Shown here piece by piece: positions 1-8,332 of a stretch of DNA of 54,272 nucleotides; the stretch's first letter is position 1; each line of letters starts with the position of its first letter. The notes below the pieces were generated by a model, which was given only the letters and a program-made list of their open reading frames with translations, did not search any database and had not been told where the DNA came from. This stretch comes from Bacteroidales bacterium (GTDB lineage: Bacteria; Bacteroidota; Bacteroidia; Bacteroidales; Muribaculaceae). The stretch spans positions 1 through 54,272 of the forward strand of contig JAUNFY010000012.1 in the NCBI GenBank assembly GCA_030524805.1, given 5' to 3'. The translations under genes were made by a program, and so were the position numbers.

Positions 1-122
1 TTGGGTGGTTGGATTCGGTGCTCGGGTGGGCTGGATTCGGTGGTTGGGACGCGGATGCTTTTGCCCCTTCGTGGCAAAAGCCGCTGATTGCGGGGGGAGG
101 ACGGGATAGGGTCTACGGACTT
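1..122. other. Window edge: ATTCGGTG repeats and a hairpin
   Basis: No gene is visible here. ATTCGGTG occurs at 13 and 35, resembling the 15-bp core repeated near 50012-50349 and 51694-51731. A perfect 9-bp inverted repeat (GCTTTTGCC at 57-65 and GGCAAAAGC at 73-81) has a 7-nt loop and lies just downstream of the minus-strand gene that ends at 123. It has no clear T-tract, so a terminator role is only possible. Confidence 0.5.
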
Positions 123-398
123 TTATTGTAGATATAGGATGAGGATGGCGATGGCGAATATGATCAGGAGGAGGAGAATCAAGACGGCTTCTTCTTTATG
201 GCCCGATTTGAAAATCCAATAATCAAAATATGAAAAACTTATCAGCGTGGCTACATACCCCGTTATTGCCAGAAATCCATTAATGGGAACGCTGTCAAAT
301 CTTGAAATCAAGATCAATAATAATCCTGTAATGGCAATGGCATAAGTGGTTTTTCTATAAGGCATGCCACTTTTTTTAAGTATTTCATATATGCTCAT
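123..398 (-). CDS. Small three-helix membrane protein, unknown function
   Basis: This 91-residue protein is not recognised as a member of a named family. About three hydrophobic segments are visible, at roughly residues 19-34, 40-65 and 70-90, separated by short charged loops, so it probably sits in the inner membrane. The coding sequence is much AT-richer than its neighbours, which suggests an accessory or recently acquired gene. No TAnnTTTG promoter was found in the 126 bp upstream. A hairpin lies 42 bp past the stop. It has no obvious partner; the adjacent MFS gene is on the same strand 126 bp upstream in transcription order. It could also be a fragment of a larger membrane protein. Confidence 0.55.
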   Translation of the reverse strand: MSIYEILKKSGMPYRKTTYAIAITGLLLILISRFDSVPINGFLAITGYVATLISFSYFDYWIFKSGHKEEAVLILLLLIIFAIAILILYLQ

Positions 399-524
399 AA
401 TGAAGTTGTCTAAACTTGTTTATGGTAATCGCGTTGCGAAAGGGTGCTAACTGTATAACAAGATTAAACAATAATTAGTTGCTTCACAGTTGATTTCGGA
501 CCGGGAGCAGATGTATGGGAGGGG

Positions 525-1766
525 TCAGTGGGGGCGGACCATGTCGGGGAGCGGGGGGAGGCGGTAGGCGCGCCATGCGAGGAGGACGGCGATGAGGGTT
601 ATGGTTGCGTAGGCCATGGCGGTGGAATGGAACATGTTGCCGAGGCCTACGAGGGGCGAGACCACTGCCGCGAAGGCGTATTTCACTATGCTGAGGATGG
701 CGGAGGCGGTGCCGGCTTCGGAGTGCCCGACCTCCATGGAGAGGGTGTTGGCAGAAGAGAAGATCATGCCTGAGAAGAGTAGCATCGGGATGGCGAAAAG
801 CTCATACCAGAGGAAAGGATGCTGCTGCCATATCACGACGGCGTCGGCTACGGCGAAGACAAACATACCCGCGCAACCAACCACAAGAGCTTGTTTCAAC
901 ACCTTGAACTTCAGCGCCAGGGTGGAGCCGATGCCCATCGCGAGCGCGTTGGCACCGAAGATAAGGCCGAACTGCATTGACGAGTAGCCGTAATGGTCCT
1001 GGATGATGAACGGTGCCGAGGATATGTAGGCGTAGAGCAGGCCGATGGCGATGGCCTTTATGAAGACGTAGAGCATGAACCGGCCGTTGCGCAGAAGCGA
1101 CCCGTAGGCCGCGGCATACGACTTCAGGTTGCCCGACTTAAGGCGGCGTTGCGGAGGAAGGGTCTCATGATAGGCGGAAGTCCAGAACGTCATGCCGATG
1201 CCGATGGCGAGGAGCAGCACGAAGATGCCTTTCCAACCCACGGAGTCGGCCATGAAGCCGCCTACCACGGGCCCGAGCGCCGGCGCGATGCCGTTGATGG
1301 CGCCCACTATGGCCATAAGTTTCGCAAGTTGCCGGCCGAGGTAGACGTCGGCGGGGATGGAGGTGGAGAGTACCATCGCACCTCCGGCTCCGAGCCCCTG
1401 GAAGAGCCGGCACACAAGAAAGAAGGAAATGTCTTTGGCAAAAAGGGAAATGGCGGTGGAGGCCACGAAGATAAGGAGCGAGATGATGAGAATCGGTTTG
1501 CGTCCGTAGCGGTCGCTCGCCGATCCCCACAGCAGCGACCCGAGACCCATGCCTGCCATGGCAAGCGAGATACCCATCTGGGTCATGGAGGTGGAGGTGT
1601 GAAACTCCCGCATCATGGCCGGAATGGTGGGCAGATACATGTCGTTGACCAGGGAGGAGAAAGCGCCGATGATGGCTATATAGGCCACGAAGATGCCGTA
1701 GCGCTTCGGGGGCGCCGAGAGGGAGGTGGAGGGGGAAGATGTGTTGCTGGGGGTGGAATTATTCAT
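525..1766 (-). CDS. MFS drug-efflux transporter, Bcr/CflA type
   Basis: The protein has 413 residues and about 12 hydrophobic helices, the usual length for 12-TM major facilitator exporters. The loop after helix 2 carries the MFS motif A pattern (G-S-A-S-D-R-Y-G-R-K-P), and helix 5 has a GP-rich stretch (P-A-L-G-P-V-V-G-G) typical of proton-coupled drug antiporters. The overall pattern is closest to the Bcr/CflA family (bicyclomycin, chloramphenicol and sulfonamide efflux), although the substrate cannot be deduced. The N-terminal ~20 residues are rich in Ser, Thr and Pro and are presumably cytoplasmic. It is divergent from dgkA, with 154 bp between the starts. It acts in the inner membrane. 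Family assignment is firm; the specific drug is not. Confidence 0.85.
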   Translation of the reverse strand: MNNSTPSNTSSPSTSLSAPPKRYGIFVAYIAIIGAFSSLVNDMYLPTIPAMMREFHTSTSMTQMGISLAMAGMGLGSLLWGSASDRYGRKPILIISLLIFVASTAISLFAKDISFFLVCRLFQGLGAGGAMVLSTSIPADVYLGRQLAKLMAIVGAINGIAPALGPVVGGFMADSVGWKGIFVLLLAIGIGMTFWTSAYHETLPPQRRLKSGNLKSYAAAYGSLLRNGRFMLYVFIKAIAIGLLYAYISSAPFIIQDHYGYSSMQFGLIFGANALAMGIGSTLALKFKVLKQALVVGCAGMFVFAVADAVVIWQQHPFLWYELFAIPMLLFSGMIFSSANTLSMEVGHSEAGTASAILSIVKYAFAAVVSPLVGLGNMFHSTAMAYATITLIAVLLAWRAYRLPPLPDMVRPH

Positions 1767-1884
1767 GTGGCGGGTGTGTTTTTCAGTTTTTGGATAAAAC
1801 GCGGTGTGGAGTTGAAATGTTCGGGAAGGAGAGAGGAAGAGGTAGGAAGAGGGGCGGGATGAAGTGGCGGAGGAGGCGGATTTT

Positions 1885-1916
1885 GTTGCGTGAATGAATT
1901 AAAATGCTTAATTTTG
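1885..1916 (+). promoter_or_regulatory. Bacteroidetes-type promoter of dgkA
   Basis: TTG at 1885-1887, a 21-bp spacer and TAATTTTG at 1909-1916 match the -33/-7 consensus of Bacteroidetes sigma-ABfr. The dgkA start codon begins at 1921, so transcription would start at or within a few bases of the ATG. Confidence 0.6.
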
Positions 1917-1920
1917 CGAT

Positions 1921-2307
1921 ATGGAAAATGAAAAATTCTCATTCAGGAAGCGTCTGAGGTCGTTTGGCTATGCCTTCGAGGGAATCGGACGGTTGCTGCG
2001 CGACGAGCACAATTCGCGGATACATGTCGCGGTGATGATTGCCGTGGTGACCGCCGGCTTCGCGTTCGGCATTACGGCCATGGAATGGTGCGTGGTGACG
2101 ATATGCTTCGGCGTGGTGCTGATGGCGGAGGCTATGAATTCGGCGGTAGAGGCGATAGCCGACCTCGTGATGCCGGAGCGGCATCCGCTGATCAAGAAAG
2201 CCAAGGACGTGGCTGCTGCCGGGGTGCTGATGGCGGCGATGGCGTCGGCCACGGCGGGACTGGTCATTTTCCTTCCCTACGTTATTGAAATCATAAAGAA
2301 CATATAG
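1921..2307 (+). CDS. dgkA: Diacylglycerol kinase, DgkA family
   Basis: This 128-residue integral membrane kinase phosphorylates diacylglycerol, or in some bacteria undecaprenol, recycling lipid carriers. The length fits the small trimeric DgkA family. The family signature is visible around residues 75-95: A-E-A-M-N-S-A-V-E-A-I-A-D-L, with the Glu and Asn used for ATP and metal binding. Three hydrophobic helices follow an amphipathic N-terminal stretch that starts with F-R-K-R. The ATG at 1921 is the only sensible start because homologues begin with the same N-terminal pattern. It leads the plus-strand group with aroQ, 26 bp downstream. Its last codons contain the first copy of a short repeat that recurs in the gap and in the start of aroQ. 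Confidence 0.9.
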   Translation: MENEKFSFRKRLRSFGYAFEGIGRLLRDEHNSRIHVAVMIAVVTAGFAFGITAMEWCVVTICFGVVLMAEAMNSAVEAIADLVMPERHPLIKKAKDVAAAGVLMAAMASATAGLVIFLPYVIEIIKNI

Positions 2308-2351
2308 AAAGAACTTCATATAATCATAAAGCAATGATAGCGATCATAAAT
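2290..2351 (+). repeat. ATCATAAAG repeat spanning the dgkA end and aroQ start
   Basis: ATCATAAAG occurs at 2290-2298 (last codons of dgkA) and 2323-2331 (gap), and as ATCATAAAT at 2343-2351 (codons 4-6 of aroQ). It belongs to the window-wide set of degenerate gap repeats. Confidence 0.55.
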
Positions 2352-2771
2352 GGCCCGAACCTGAACATGCTGGGGCGCCGCAATCCCGGAGTGTATGGCG
2401 TAAAATCGTTTGAGGAATTCCTTCCGGAGGCCGAGCGGCTGACGCGTGAGCTCAGCGGGGGCAGCGAGACATTGGAATATTACCAGTCGAACAGCGAGGG
2501 AGAGCTCGTTGGGATAGTGCAGCGGCTTGCATTCGACCCTACCTGCCACGGGATAGTGATCAATCCCGGCGCTTACGCTCATTATTCCTACGCGCTTCGC
2601 GATGCCGTGGAGATGGTGGAGTCGCCGGTGATTGTGGTGCATATCTCCAACATCCATGCGCGCGACGAGTTCCGGCATAAAGACGTGATAGTGCCGGTGA
2701 GCAAGGGAACGATATGCGGCCTCGGGCTTGACGGCTATCTGCTGGCGCTGCGGCATCTGATCCAAAATTGA
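2334..2771 (+). CDS. aroQ: Type II 3-dehydroquinate dehydratase
   Basis: This enzyme converts 3-dehydroquinate to 3-dehydroshikimate in the cytoplasmic shikimate pathway. At 145 residues it has the normal type II length. The N-terminal motif I-I-N-G-P-N-L-N-M-L-G-R-R is followed by G-V-Y-G, which contains the catalytic Tyr. Further on are N-P-G-A-Y-A-H-Y-S, the segment V-V-H-I-S-N with the catalytic His, and the anion-binding segment that ends in R-D-E-F-R. ATG at 2334 is chosen because the family motif begins almost immediately. It follows dgkA closely and precedes an O-methyltransferase. In related Bacteroidales aroQ often sits beside xerD and pyruvate kinase; here xerD is about 6 kb away and no pyk is present. 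Confidence 0.95.
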   Translation: MIAIINGPNLNMLGRRNPGVYGVKSFEEFLPEAERLTRELSGGSETLEYYQSNSEGELVGIVQRLAFDPTCHGIVINPGAYAHYSYALRDAVEMVESPVIVVHISNIHARDEFRHKDVIVPVSKGTICGLGLDGYLLALRHLIQN

Positions 2772-2819
2772 GCATCATATATTCAAATCCAACATTGAAT
2801 ATTCAACATTCAACATTAA
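2760..2819 (+). repeat. TCCAACATT-type repeat after aroQ
   Basis: ATCCAAAATTGA at 2760-2771 contains the last codons and stop of aroQ. Near-copies follow at 2787-2798 (ATCCAACATTGA), 2801-2812 (ATTCAACATTCA) and 2809-2819. The gap to the next gene is otherwise only about 20 bp. Confidence 0.65.
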
Positions 2820-2829
2820 AAATTATCCA

Positions 2830-3483
2830 GTGACATACGAGATAGAATCGGAACTTGACTCATACGTAGACGCACATATATCGGCGGAGCCTGAGCATCT
2901 GAAGCGGCTGACGCGCGAATCATATCTGCGACTGATCAACGGCCGGATGTGCTCGGGCCATCTGCAGGGGCGGTTGCTGAAGATGCTGACGCAGCTGTGC
3001 GCGCCGAAACTGGCGCTCGAGCTTGGTACCTTCACCGGCTATTCGGCCCTCTGCATAGCCGAGGGATTGCCGGCCGACGGCCGACTGATCACGATAGAGG
3101 TGGACGACGAACTGGAAGACTTCATACGCGCGCAGTTCGGCTCCGCACCGGCGGGCGAAAAGATAGAGCTGCGCATCGGCGACGCGATGGAGATATGCGG
3201 CGCGATGGAGAGCGGATCGGTAGACATGATGTTTATAGATGCCGACAAGCGTCAGTATCCCGCCTATCTGAGGGAGGCGGAGCGTCTGCTGCGTCCGGGC
3301 GGGTTGATAATAGCCGACAACACTCTCTGGTCGGGACACGTGTGCGATCCGGAGTATGCCCGCGACCGGCAGACGGCCGGAGTGTGCGAATTCAACGAGA
3401 TGGCGGCCCGGAGCGGGAGATTCGAGACAGTGATACTTCCTCTTCGCGACGGGATAACGCTCATGCGCAAAACCGAAAGTTGA
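2830..3483 (+). CDS. SAM-dependent O-methyltransferase, COMT-like
   Basis: The protein has 217 residues and belongs to the class I, metal-dependent catechol/caffeoyl-CoA O-methyltransferase group (Methyltransf_3/24). The SAM loop is seen as L-E-L-G-T-F-T-G-Y-S-A-L near residue 62, followed by the acidic strand I-T-I-E-V-D. The metal-binding segment M-F-I-D-A-D-K and the later I-I-A-D-N-T-L-W-S-G are typical of the family. Start is GTG at 2830; no better in-frame ATG precedes the conserved region. The physiological acceptor is unknown. Placement between aroQ and rbfA is usual in Bacteroidales and suggests a housekeeping role. It probably acts in the cytoplasm. Confidence 0.85.
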   Translation: MTYEIESELDSYVDAHISAEPEHLKRLTRESYLRLINGRMCSGHLQGRLLKMLTQLCAPKLALELGTFTGYSALCIAEGLPADGRLITIEVDDELEDFIRAQFGSAPAGEKIELRIGDAMEICGAMESGSVDMMFIDADKRQYPAYLREAERLLRPGGLIIADNTLWSGHVCDPEYARDRQTAGVCEFNEMAARSGRFETVILPLRDGITLMRKTES

Positions 3484-3572
3484 ACAGCATTGTTATCAAT
3501 GAAAGGCGAGCGGCGAAAATGCGCCCCCGATAGTCGGGAGGCAGGTGCCGCCCACCGCAAGATAGAAAAGAT

Positions 3573-3971
3573 ATGGAATCAAAACGACAGGCAAAAATAG
3601 CAAGGCTCATCCAGAAGGAACTGAGCGAGATTTTCCGCAAGCAGACGGCCGCGATGGGTAATGTGTTGGTATCGGTGAGCTCCGTGAGGGTATCGCCCGA
3701 CCTTTCGGTGGCGAAGGCCTACCTCAGCATCTTTCCGCCCGAGAAGTCGCAGGAGATACTGGAAAACATCAAGAGGCAGAGCAAGACAGTGAGATACGAA
3801 CTCGCACAGGCAGTGAAGATGCTCCTCCGGAAATGTCCGGACGTGACGTTCTTCCTCGACGACTCGCTCGACTATGCCGAGAACATCGACCGCTTGCTGG
3901 CTTCCGACCCTATCAAGGGCACAGCCGACGACTATGTTGACCCGGATGAACTGAAGAAACAGAGGCGTTGA
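3573..3971 (+). CDS. rbfA: Ribosome-binding factor A
   Basis: RbfA is a KH-fold protein that assists late 30S subunit maturation and 16S 5'-end processing. This 132-residue protein shows the family pattern: an N-terminal R-Q-A-K-I-A-R-L-I-Q-K-E-L helix, the strand V-L-V-S-V-S-S-V-R-V-S-P-D-L-S-V-A-K, and the C-terminal D-V-T-F-F-L-D-D-S-L-D-Y-A-E segment. The length is standard. The C-terminal tail is acidic and basic and probably disordered. The next gene overlaps its stop, so the pair is likely translationally coupled. Confidence 0.92.
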   Translation: MESKRQAKIARLIQKELSEIFRKQTAAMGNVLVSVSSVRVSPDLSVAKAYLSIFPPEKSQEILENIKRQSKTVRYELAQAVKMLLRKCPDVTFFLDDSLDYAENIDRLLASDPIKGTADDYVDPDELKKQRR

Positions 3972-5200
3972 GAGGAATACCGCTATATATCTCGATGCGG
4001 TTTCTCGCAGGCAAGAAGTCGCATCGGGCCGTCAGTGCTATCGCCGTGGTGGCGGTGGCAGGAGTCGCTGTGGCTACGGCGGCCGTGATCTGTGTGCTGT
4101 CGGTCTTCAACGGTTTTCAGGATATCCTCTCGGGCCGTCTCGACCGGATGGCGCCCGATCTGTTTGTGACTCCGGCGAGCGGCAAGACCATAGCCGAGAC
4201 CGACTCCCTCGCGGAGGCAATCGGGAAAACTGCGGGTGTGGAACTCGCCACTCCGACGCTGACCGACAACGCTCTTGGCTTCTTCGCCGGGCGCGAGACG
4301 CCGGTGACGCTGAAGGGGGTGAACGCCGCCGACTACAGCCGGGTGACGGAAATCGACTCGCTGGTGGTGGCAGAAGGTGCTCCGGGCTGGAAGGAAGGCG
4401 ACGGCCGTGCTGCCCTTATCTCGATAGGGACGGCATATAAACTGTCGCTCTTCAATCCCGACGAGGAATTCGACGTGTTCGCTCCGAAGCGCATCGGACG
4501 GTTCAATCCGGCGAATCCGGCGGCGGCCTTCGTGATGGACACATTGCGCGTGGCCGGAATATTCCAGTCGCTTCAGGAAGAATATGACGAAAACTGCATA
4601 GTGACCGACATCTCGCTCGTGAGAGACCTTCTGCTCTACGACAGCGAGGCCACGGCCATCGAGATAAAGCTGAAGCCCGACGCCTCGCCGAGCAGCGTGC
4701 GCGAGCGGCTGGCGGCGCAACTCGGGGAGCGCTACGAGGTGAAAGACAGGCTGCAGCAGCAGGAGGTGAACTTCAGGATGGTGCAGATAGAGAAATGGAT
4801 GACTTTTCTGCTTCTCTTCTTCATCCTTGTGATAGCCTCGTTCAACATCATAACCACGATATCGATGCTCGTGCTGGAGAAGAAGGGGAGCATGCGCACG
4901 CTGTCGGCCATAGGGCTGCCGCGGGGCAGCATCGCGCGCATTTTCGCGTGGGAAAGCGTGATAGTGTCGGCCATCGGGGCTTTGGCCGGGATCGTGATAG
5001 GGTCGGTGCTGTGCGTGGTGCAGCAGAAGTTCGGTTTCATCACGATAGCGGGTGGCGGCGTAGAAGGAGAAGACCTTCCCTATCCGGTAGTGCTTCAGGC
5101 ATCTGACATAATGGCCACACTCGTGCCGGTGTTGCTGATATCGCTCGTATGTGCTTTAGTGGCAGCGGCTTTCGCCAAAACGCGTCTGCGGAGCGAATGA
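3968..5200 (+). CDS. LolC/E-like ABC transporter permease (FtsX family)
   Basis: This 410-residue inner-membrane protein has the MacB/FtsX layout: one TM helix near residues 20-45, a large periplasmic domain of about 220 residues, and three TM helices in the last 140 residues. The N-terminal pattern (I-S-M-R-F-L-A-G-K-K-S-H-R-A-V-S) and the final helices with V-L-E-K-K-G-S-M-R-T-L match LolC/LolE-type lipoprotein-release permeases. TTG at 3968 overlaps the rbfA stop by four bases; ATG at 3995 (residue 10) is an equally acceptable start. No ATP-binding partner is nearby, so the cognate LolD-like subunit must be elsewhere. Lipoprotein release is inferred from the family. Confidence 0.8.
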   Translation: MRGIPLYISMRFLAGKKSHRAVSAIAVVAVAGVAVATAAVICVLSVFNGFQDILSGRLDRMAPDLFVTPASGKTIAETDSLAEAIGKTAGVELATPTLTDNALGFFAGRETPVTLKGVNAADYSRVTEIDSLVVAEGAPGWKEGDGRAALISIGTAYKLSLFNPDEEFDVFAPKRIGRFNPANPAAAFVMDTLRVAGIFQSLQEEYDENCIVTDISLVRDLLLYDSEATAIEIKLKPDASPSSVRERLAAQLGERYEVKDRLQQQEVNFRMVQIEKWMTFLLLFFILVIASFNIITTISMLVLEKKGSMRTLSAIGLPRGSIARIFAWESVIVSAIGALAGIVIGSVLCVVQQKFGFITIAGGGVEGEDLPYPVVLQASDIMATLVPVLLISLVCALVAAAFAKTRLRSE

Positions 5201-5373
5201 AAAAGGGGTGTAAACGGCGTGTCAAATGGTAATAAAGGTTAAAAATGCCATTTTGCCATATTTTTTTGTAGATTTTGTTGGAATTTTTACTTTTTTGTTT
5301 TAACTTTGCAAAAAATCAGCAACGACAACTACTGTAAGCAAACTAACAAACATCAAAAAGCATTATCAAAACC
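5201..5373. other. AT-rich intergenic region
   Basis: The region separates the permease from the Lrp gene. It contains T-rich runs and the promoter at 5278-5308, followed by about 60 nt of A-rich leader. No hairpin terminator was seen. Confidence 0.6.
5278..5308 (+). promoter_or_regulatory. Bacteroidetes-type promoter of the Lrp gene
   Basis: TTG at 5278-5280, a 20-bp spacer and TAACTTTG at 5301-5308 match the -33/-7 consensus. The start codon lies at 5374, giving a leader of about 60 nt. Confidence 0.75.
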
Positions 5374-5835
5374 ATGGACAAAGTCGACAATCTTGACAGA
5401 AAGATTCTGAACATTATCATGAATAATGCCCGCACTCCGTCGAAAGACGTAGCGATAGTGTGCGGAGTATCAAGAGCAGCCATCCATCAGCGCATCCAGC
5501 GCCTGATCGAGATGGGAGTGATCATCGGATCAGGTTACGACGTAGACCCGAAGAAACTTGGCTACAACACCTGCACCTACGTGGGCGTGAAGCTCGAGAA
5601 GGGCTCGATGTACCGCGAAGTGGTGGCCGATCTTGAGAATATACCGGAGGTAGTGGAATGCCATTTCACCACCGGCCCGTACTCGATGCTCATGAAGGTG
5701 TTTGCCCGCGACAACCAGCACCTCATGGAGCTGCTCAACGACCGCATCCAGCACATCCAGGGAGTGACGGAGACCGAAACCCTGATCTCGCTCGAGCAGT
5801 CGATGAACCGACAGATAAAACTTGAAACTGAATGA
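5374..5835 (+). CDS. Lrp/AsnC-family transcription regulator
   Basis: This 153-residue protein is a feast/famine regulator. Residues 4-60 form the DNA-binding HTH, starting L-D-R-K-I-L-N-I-I and containing the recognition segment V-S-R-A-A-I-H-Q-R-I-Q-R-L. Residues about 70-148 form the RAM ligand-binding domain (V-E-C-H-F-T-T-G-P-Y-S-M-L-M-K-V), which usually senses an amino acid and drives octamer formation. The length is normal. It has its own promoter and its stop overlaps the start of the YfhO gene (ATGA), so the two are co-transcribed and probably coupled. The ligand and targets are unknown. Confidence 0.9.
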   Translation: MDKVDNLDRKILNIIMNNARTPSKDVAIVCGVSRAAIHQRIQRLIEMGVIIGSGYDVDPKKLGYNTCTYVGVKLEKGSMYREVVADLENIPEVVECHFTTGPYSMLMKVFARDNQHLMELLNDRIQHIQGVTETETLISLEQSMNRQIKLETE

Positions 5836-8309
5836 ACACGAAAAAAAACGTAGTCTACACCATAGCGGCGGCTCTGCTTCTTGCAGTTGTCGCCTTTATG
5901 TTTTTCTTCCCCGACGCGATGGAGGGAAGGGTGCTTCAGCAGCACGATATCCAGCAGGGCCTTGCCAACGGACATGAGGGGCAGGTGTATGAAGCCGCTA
6001 CCGGCGAATCGACCCGCTGGACCAACTCACTCTTCGGCGGCATGCCCAACTTCCAGATCTCACCCTCTTATCCGGCCAATAAATTCCTGAGCTGGATACA
6101 GACCGTCTATATGCTCGGGCTGCCCTCGCCTGCCAACCTGCTCTTCGGCATGATGCTCGGCTTCTTCATCATGTGCCTCTGCATGAAGATGAAATGGAGC
6201 GAGTCGCTGTTCGCGTCGCTGGCGTGGGGCTTCTCTTCCTACTTCATCATCATCATCGGCGCGGGGCATATATGGAAATTCCTGACGCTCTGCTACATAC
6301 CGCCCACGATAGGAGGTATGGCGCTGATCTACCGCAGGAAGTGGATAGCCGGCAGCGCGCTGACGGCGCTCTTCTCGGCGCTTCAGCTGATGAGCAATCA
6401 CCCGCAGATGACCTACTACTTCCTGCTCGTGATGGGCTGCATGTCGCTGGCGTGGCTGTGGGTGGCAATAAAAGATAAGAAAGCCGGGCAGTGGGCAGTG
6501 TCGACCTGCATACTGATTGCGTCGGGCCTCGTAGGCGTGGCGGCCAACTCGGCGAGCCTCTACAACTCGCTGGAATACAGCAAGGAGACTGTGAGAGGCA
6601 AGGCCACTGAGATAGCCGACGCCAACGCACCCGTGGCTGAAGGAATGGACAAGGATGCCATCACGGCATGGAGCTACGGACTCGACGAGACATGGACGCT
6701 GCTGATTCCCAACGTGAAGGGTGGCGCGTCGCTGAAGCCGGAGGCAGGGCAGAACCGAATGATGTCGGTGGCCGACGCCGACCTCGGCTCCGACAGATAC
6801 TACTCTCCCGAGGAGATGCAATTCATCGGGCAGTTCACGCAATATTTCGGCGACCAGCCGATGACCAACGGCCCGGTCTACGTGGGCGCCTTCGTGCTGA
6901 TGCTTGCCATCCTGGCGATGTTTGCAGTCAACGGACGTTGGGAAACCCCGATGAAATGGGCGCTTTTCGCAGCATCGGTGATAGCAATCCTGCTGAGTTG
7001 GGGCCATAATTTCGAAGCCTTCACCTATTTCATGATAGATCATTTCCCGGGCTACAACAAGTTCCGCACCGTAAGTTCGATACTTGTGGTGGTGGAGTTC
7101 TGCCTGCCGCTGCTTGCCGCGCTCTGCATCCGCGAGATGGTGACGAACAAGGATTTCTTCGTGAAAAACAAATGGACGGTGATCTGCGTGATGGGAGGCG
7201 GCCTCGTGGTCTGCCTTCTGGGCTGGCTTGCTCCCTCTGTGTTCGGCGACCCGTATTCGGCATCCGAGATGGCTTATCTGAAAGAGGCGGGAGTGTTTGC
7301 CAATCCGGCATATTCCAACGTGATGCATGGCATTTCGGCCGGACGCCTCAACCTTGTGTCGGCCGACTCGCTGAGGTCGCTCCTCTTCATCCTCGCGGGC
7401 AGCCTTCTCCTTTATCTGTGGGCGAGGAAAGCTATCACCAATAGCGCGCTCTGGGTGTGCTGCCTTTCGACAGTGGTTCTTCTCGACCTTTTCAGCGTCG
7501 ACAAGCGATATGTGAATTCCGACAACTTCCTGACCGCCGAGAGCGATGAAGCCGCCTTCACGCCTACGGCCGCCGACCAGGCGATACTGGCCGACACCAC
7601 CAACTACAGGGTGATGGACATCCCCGGCTTCTCGTCGGCTCGCAGCAGCTATTTCCATAAGACGATAGGCGGTTACCATGCAGCCAAGCTGACGCGCTAC
7701 AACGACTTGATAGAGCATCAGATATCGAAAGGGAATCCGTATGTGCTCAACATGCTCAACGCCAAGTATTTCATCACCGGCGAAGGCTACGAGCGGAATC
7801 CGGAGGCCTTCGGCAACGCATGGCTGCTCGACACGCTCACCTACGTGGCAACCCCCAACGAGGAGATGAACGCCCTTTCGGCGCTTGAGACACGCAATAA
7901 AGCCGTGGCCGACAAGAAGTTTGCCGGAGTGATAGGCGACGCGATGCCGATCGCTGCCGGCGACACGATCTATGAGACAAGCTACGCACCCAACCGCTTG
8001 ACCTATAAGGCTCACACGGCCAAAGGAGGCGTTGCTGCCTTCTCCGAGGTCTACTTCCCCTGGGGATGGAAAGCCACGGTGAACGGCAAGGAAATGCCAA
8101 TAGGCAGGGTGAACTACGTGCTCAGGGCCCTCCGCCTTCCGGCAGGGGACTCGGAGATAGTGATGAGTTTCGAGCCGAAGTCGGTGGAGACTGCCAATAC
8201 GGTGTCGATGGCGGCAGTCGTGGTGATCTATCTCCTTACGATAGCCGCGCTCGCGGTGTGGGTTCTCCCGCTTGCCGGGCGACGTGGAAAAAAGAGCGGG
8301 GAGGTTTAA
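5832..8309 (+). CDS. YfhO-family polytopic membrane protein
   Basis: This 825-residue protein has about 12-13 hydrophobic helices and a large C-terminal soluble part. YfhO proteins are GT-C-like membrane proteins linked in Gram-positives to lipoteichoic acid glycosylation, but their role in Bacteroidetes is not established. The N-terminal helix is followed by a loop with F-F-P-D-A-M-E-G-R-V-L-Q-Q-H-D and W-T-N-S-L-F-G-G-M-P, typical of the Bacteroidetes branch. The C-terminal segment Y-F-P-W-G-W-K-A-T-V-N-G-K and a final TM helix are the family hallmark. It overlaps the Lrp gene by four bases, suggesting that amino-acid status may influence its expression. Family is confident; the substrate is unknown. 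Confidence 0.82.
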   Translation: MNTKKNVVYTIAAALLLAVVAFMFFFPDAMEGRVLQQHDIQQGLANGHEGQVYEAATGESTRWTNSLFGGMPNFQISPSYPANKFLSWIQTVYMLGLPSPANLLFGMMLGFFIMCLCMKMKWSESLFASLAWGFSSYFIIIIGAGHIWKFLTLCYIPPTIGGMALIYRRKWIAGSALTALFSALQLMSNHPQMTYYFLLVMGCMSLAWLWVAIKDKKAGQWAVSTCILIASGLVGVAANSASLYNSLEYSKETVRGKATEIADANAPVAEGMDKDAITAWSYGLDETWTLLIPNVKGGASLKPEAGQNRMMSVADADLGSDRYYSPEEMQFIGQFTQYFGDQPMTNGPVYVGAFVLMLAILAMFAVNGRWETPMKWALFAASVIAILLSWGHNFEAFTYFMIDHFPGYNKFRTVSSILVVVEFCLPLLAALCIREMVTNKDFFVKNKWTVICVMGGGLVVCLLGWLAPSVFGDPYSASEMAYLKEAGVFANPAYSNVMHGISAGRLNLVSADSLRSLLFILAGSLLLYLWARKAITNSALWVCCLSTVVLLDLFSVDKRYVNSDNFLTAESDEAAFTPTAADQAILADTTNYRVMDIPGFSSARSSYFHKTIGGYHAAKLTRYNDLIEHQISKGNPYVLNMLNAKYFITGEGYERNPEAFGNAWLLDTLTYVATPNEEMNALSALETRNKAVADKKFAGVIGDAMPIAAGDTIYETSYAPNRLTYKAHTAKGGVAAFSEVYFPWGWKATVNGKEMPIGRVNYVLRALRLPAGDSEIVMSFEPKSVETANTVSMAAVVVIYLLTIAALAVWVLPLAGRRGKKSGEV

Positions 8310-8332
8310 CCGGACATAGTCTTGAAATTTCG

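Noticed and set aside
6060-8015. A 651-codon open frame antisense to the YfhO gene
   Set aside because: Same cause: mirror reading of a GC-rich gene, with low-complexity translation, no signal or domain and no promoter.
8066-8332. A longer N-terminus for the methyltransferase-like gene
   Set aside because: It would overlap the end of the YfhO gene by more than 240 bp, and the extra translation is compositionally odd; the conserved motif starts after ATG 8333.
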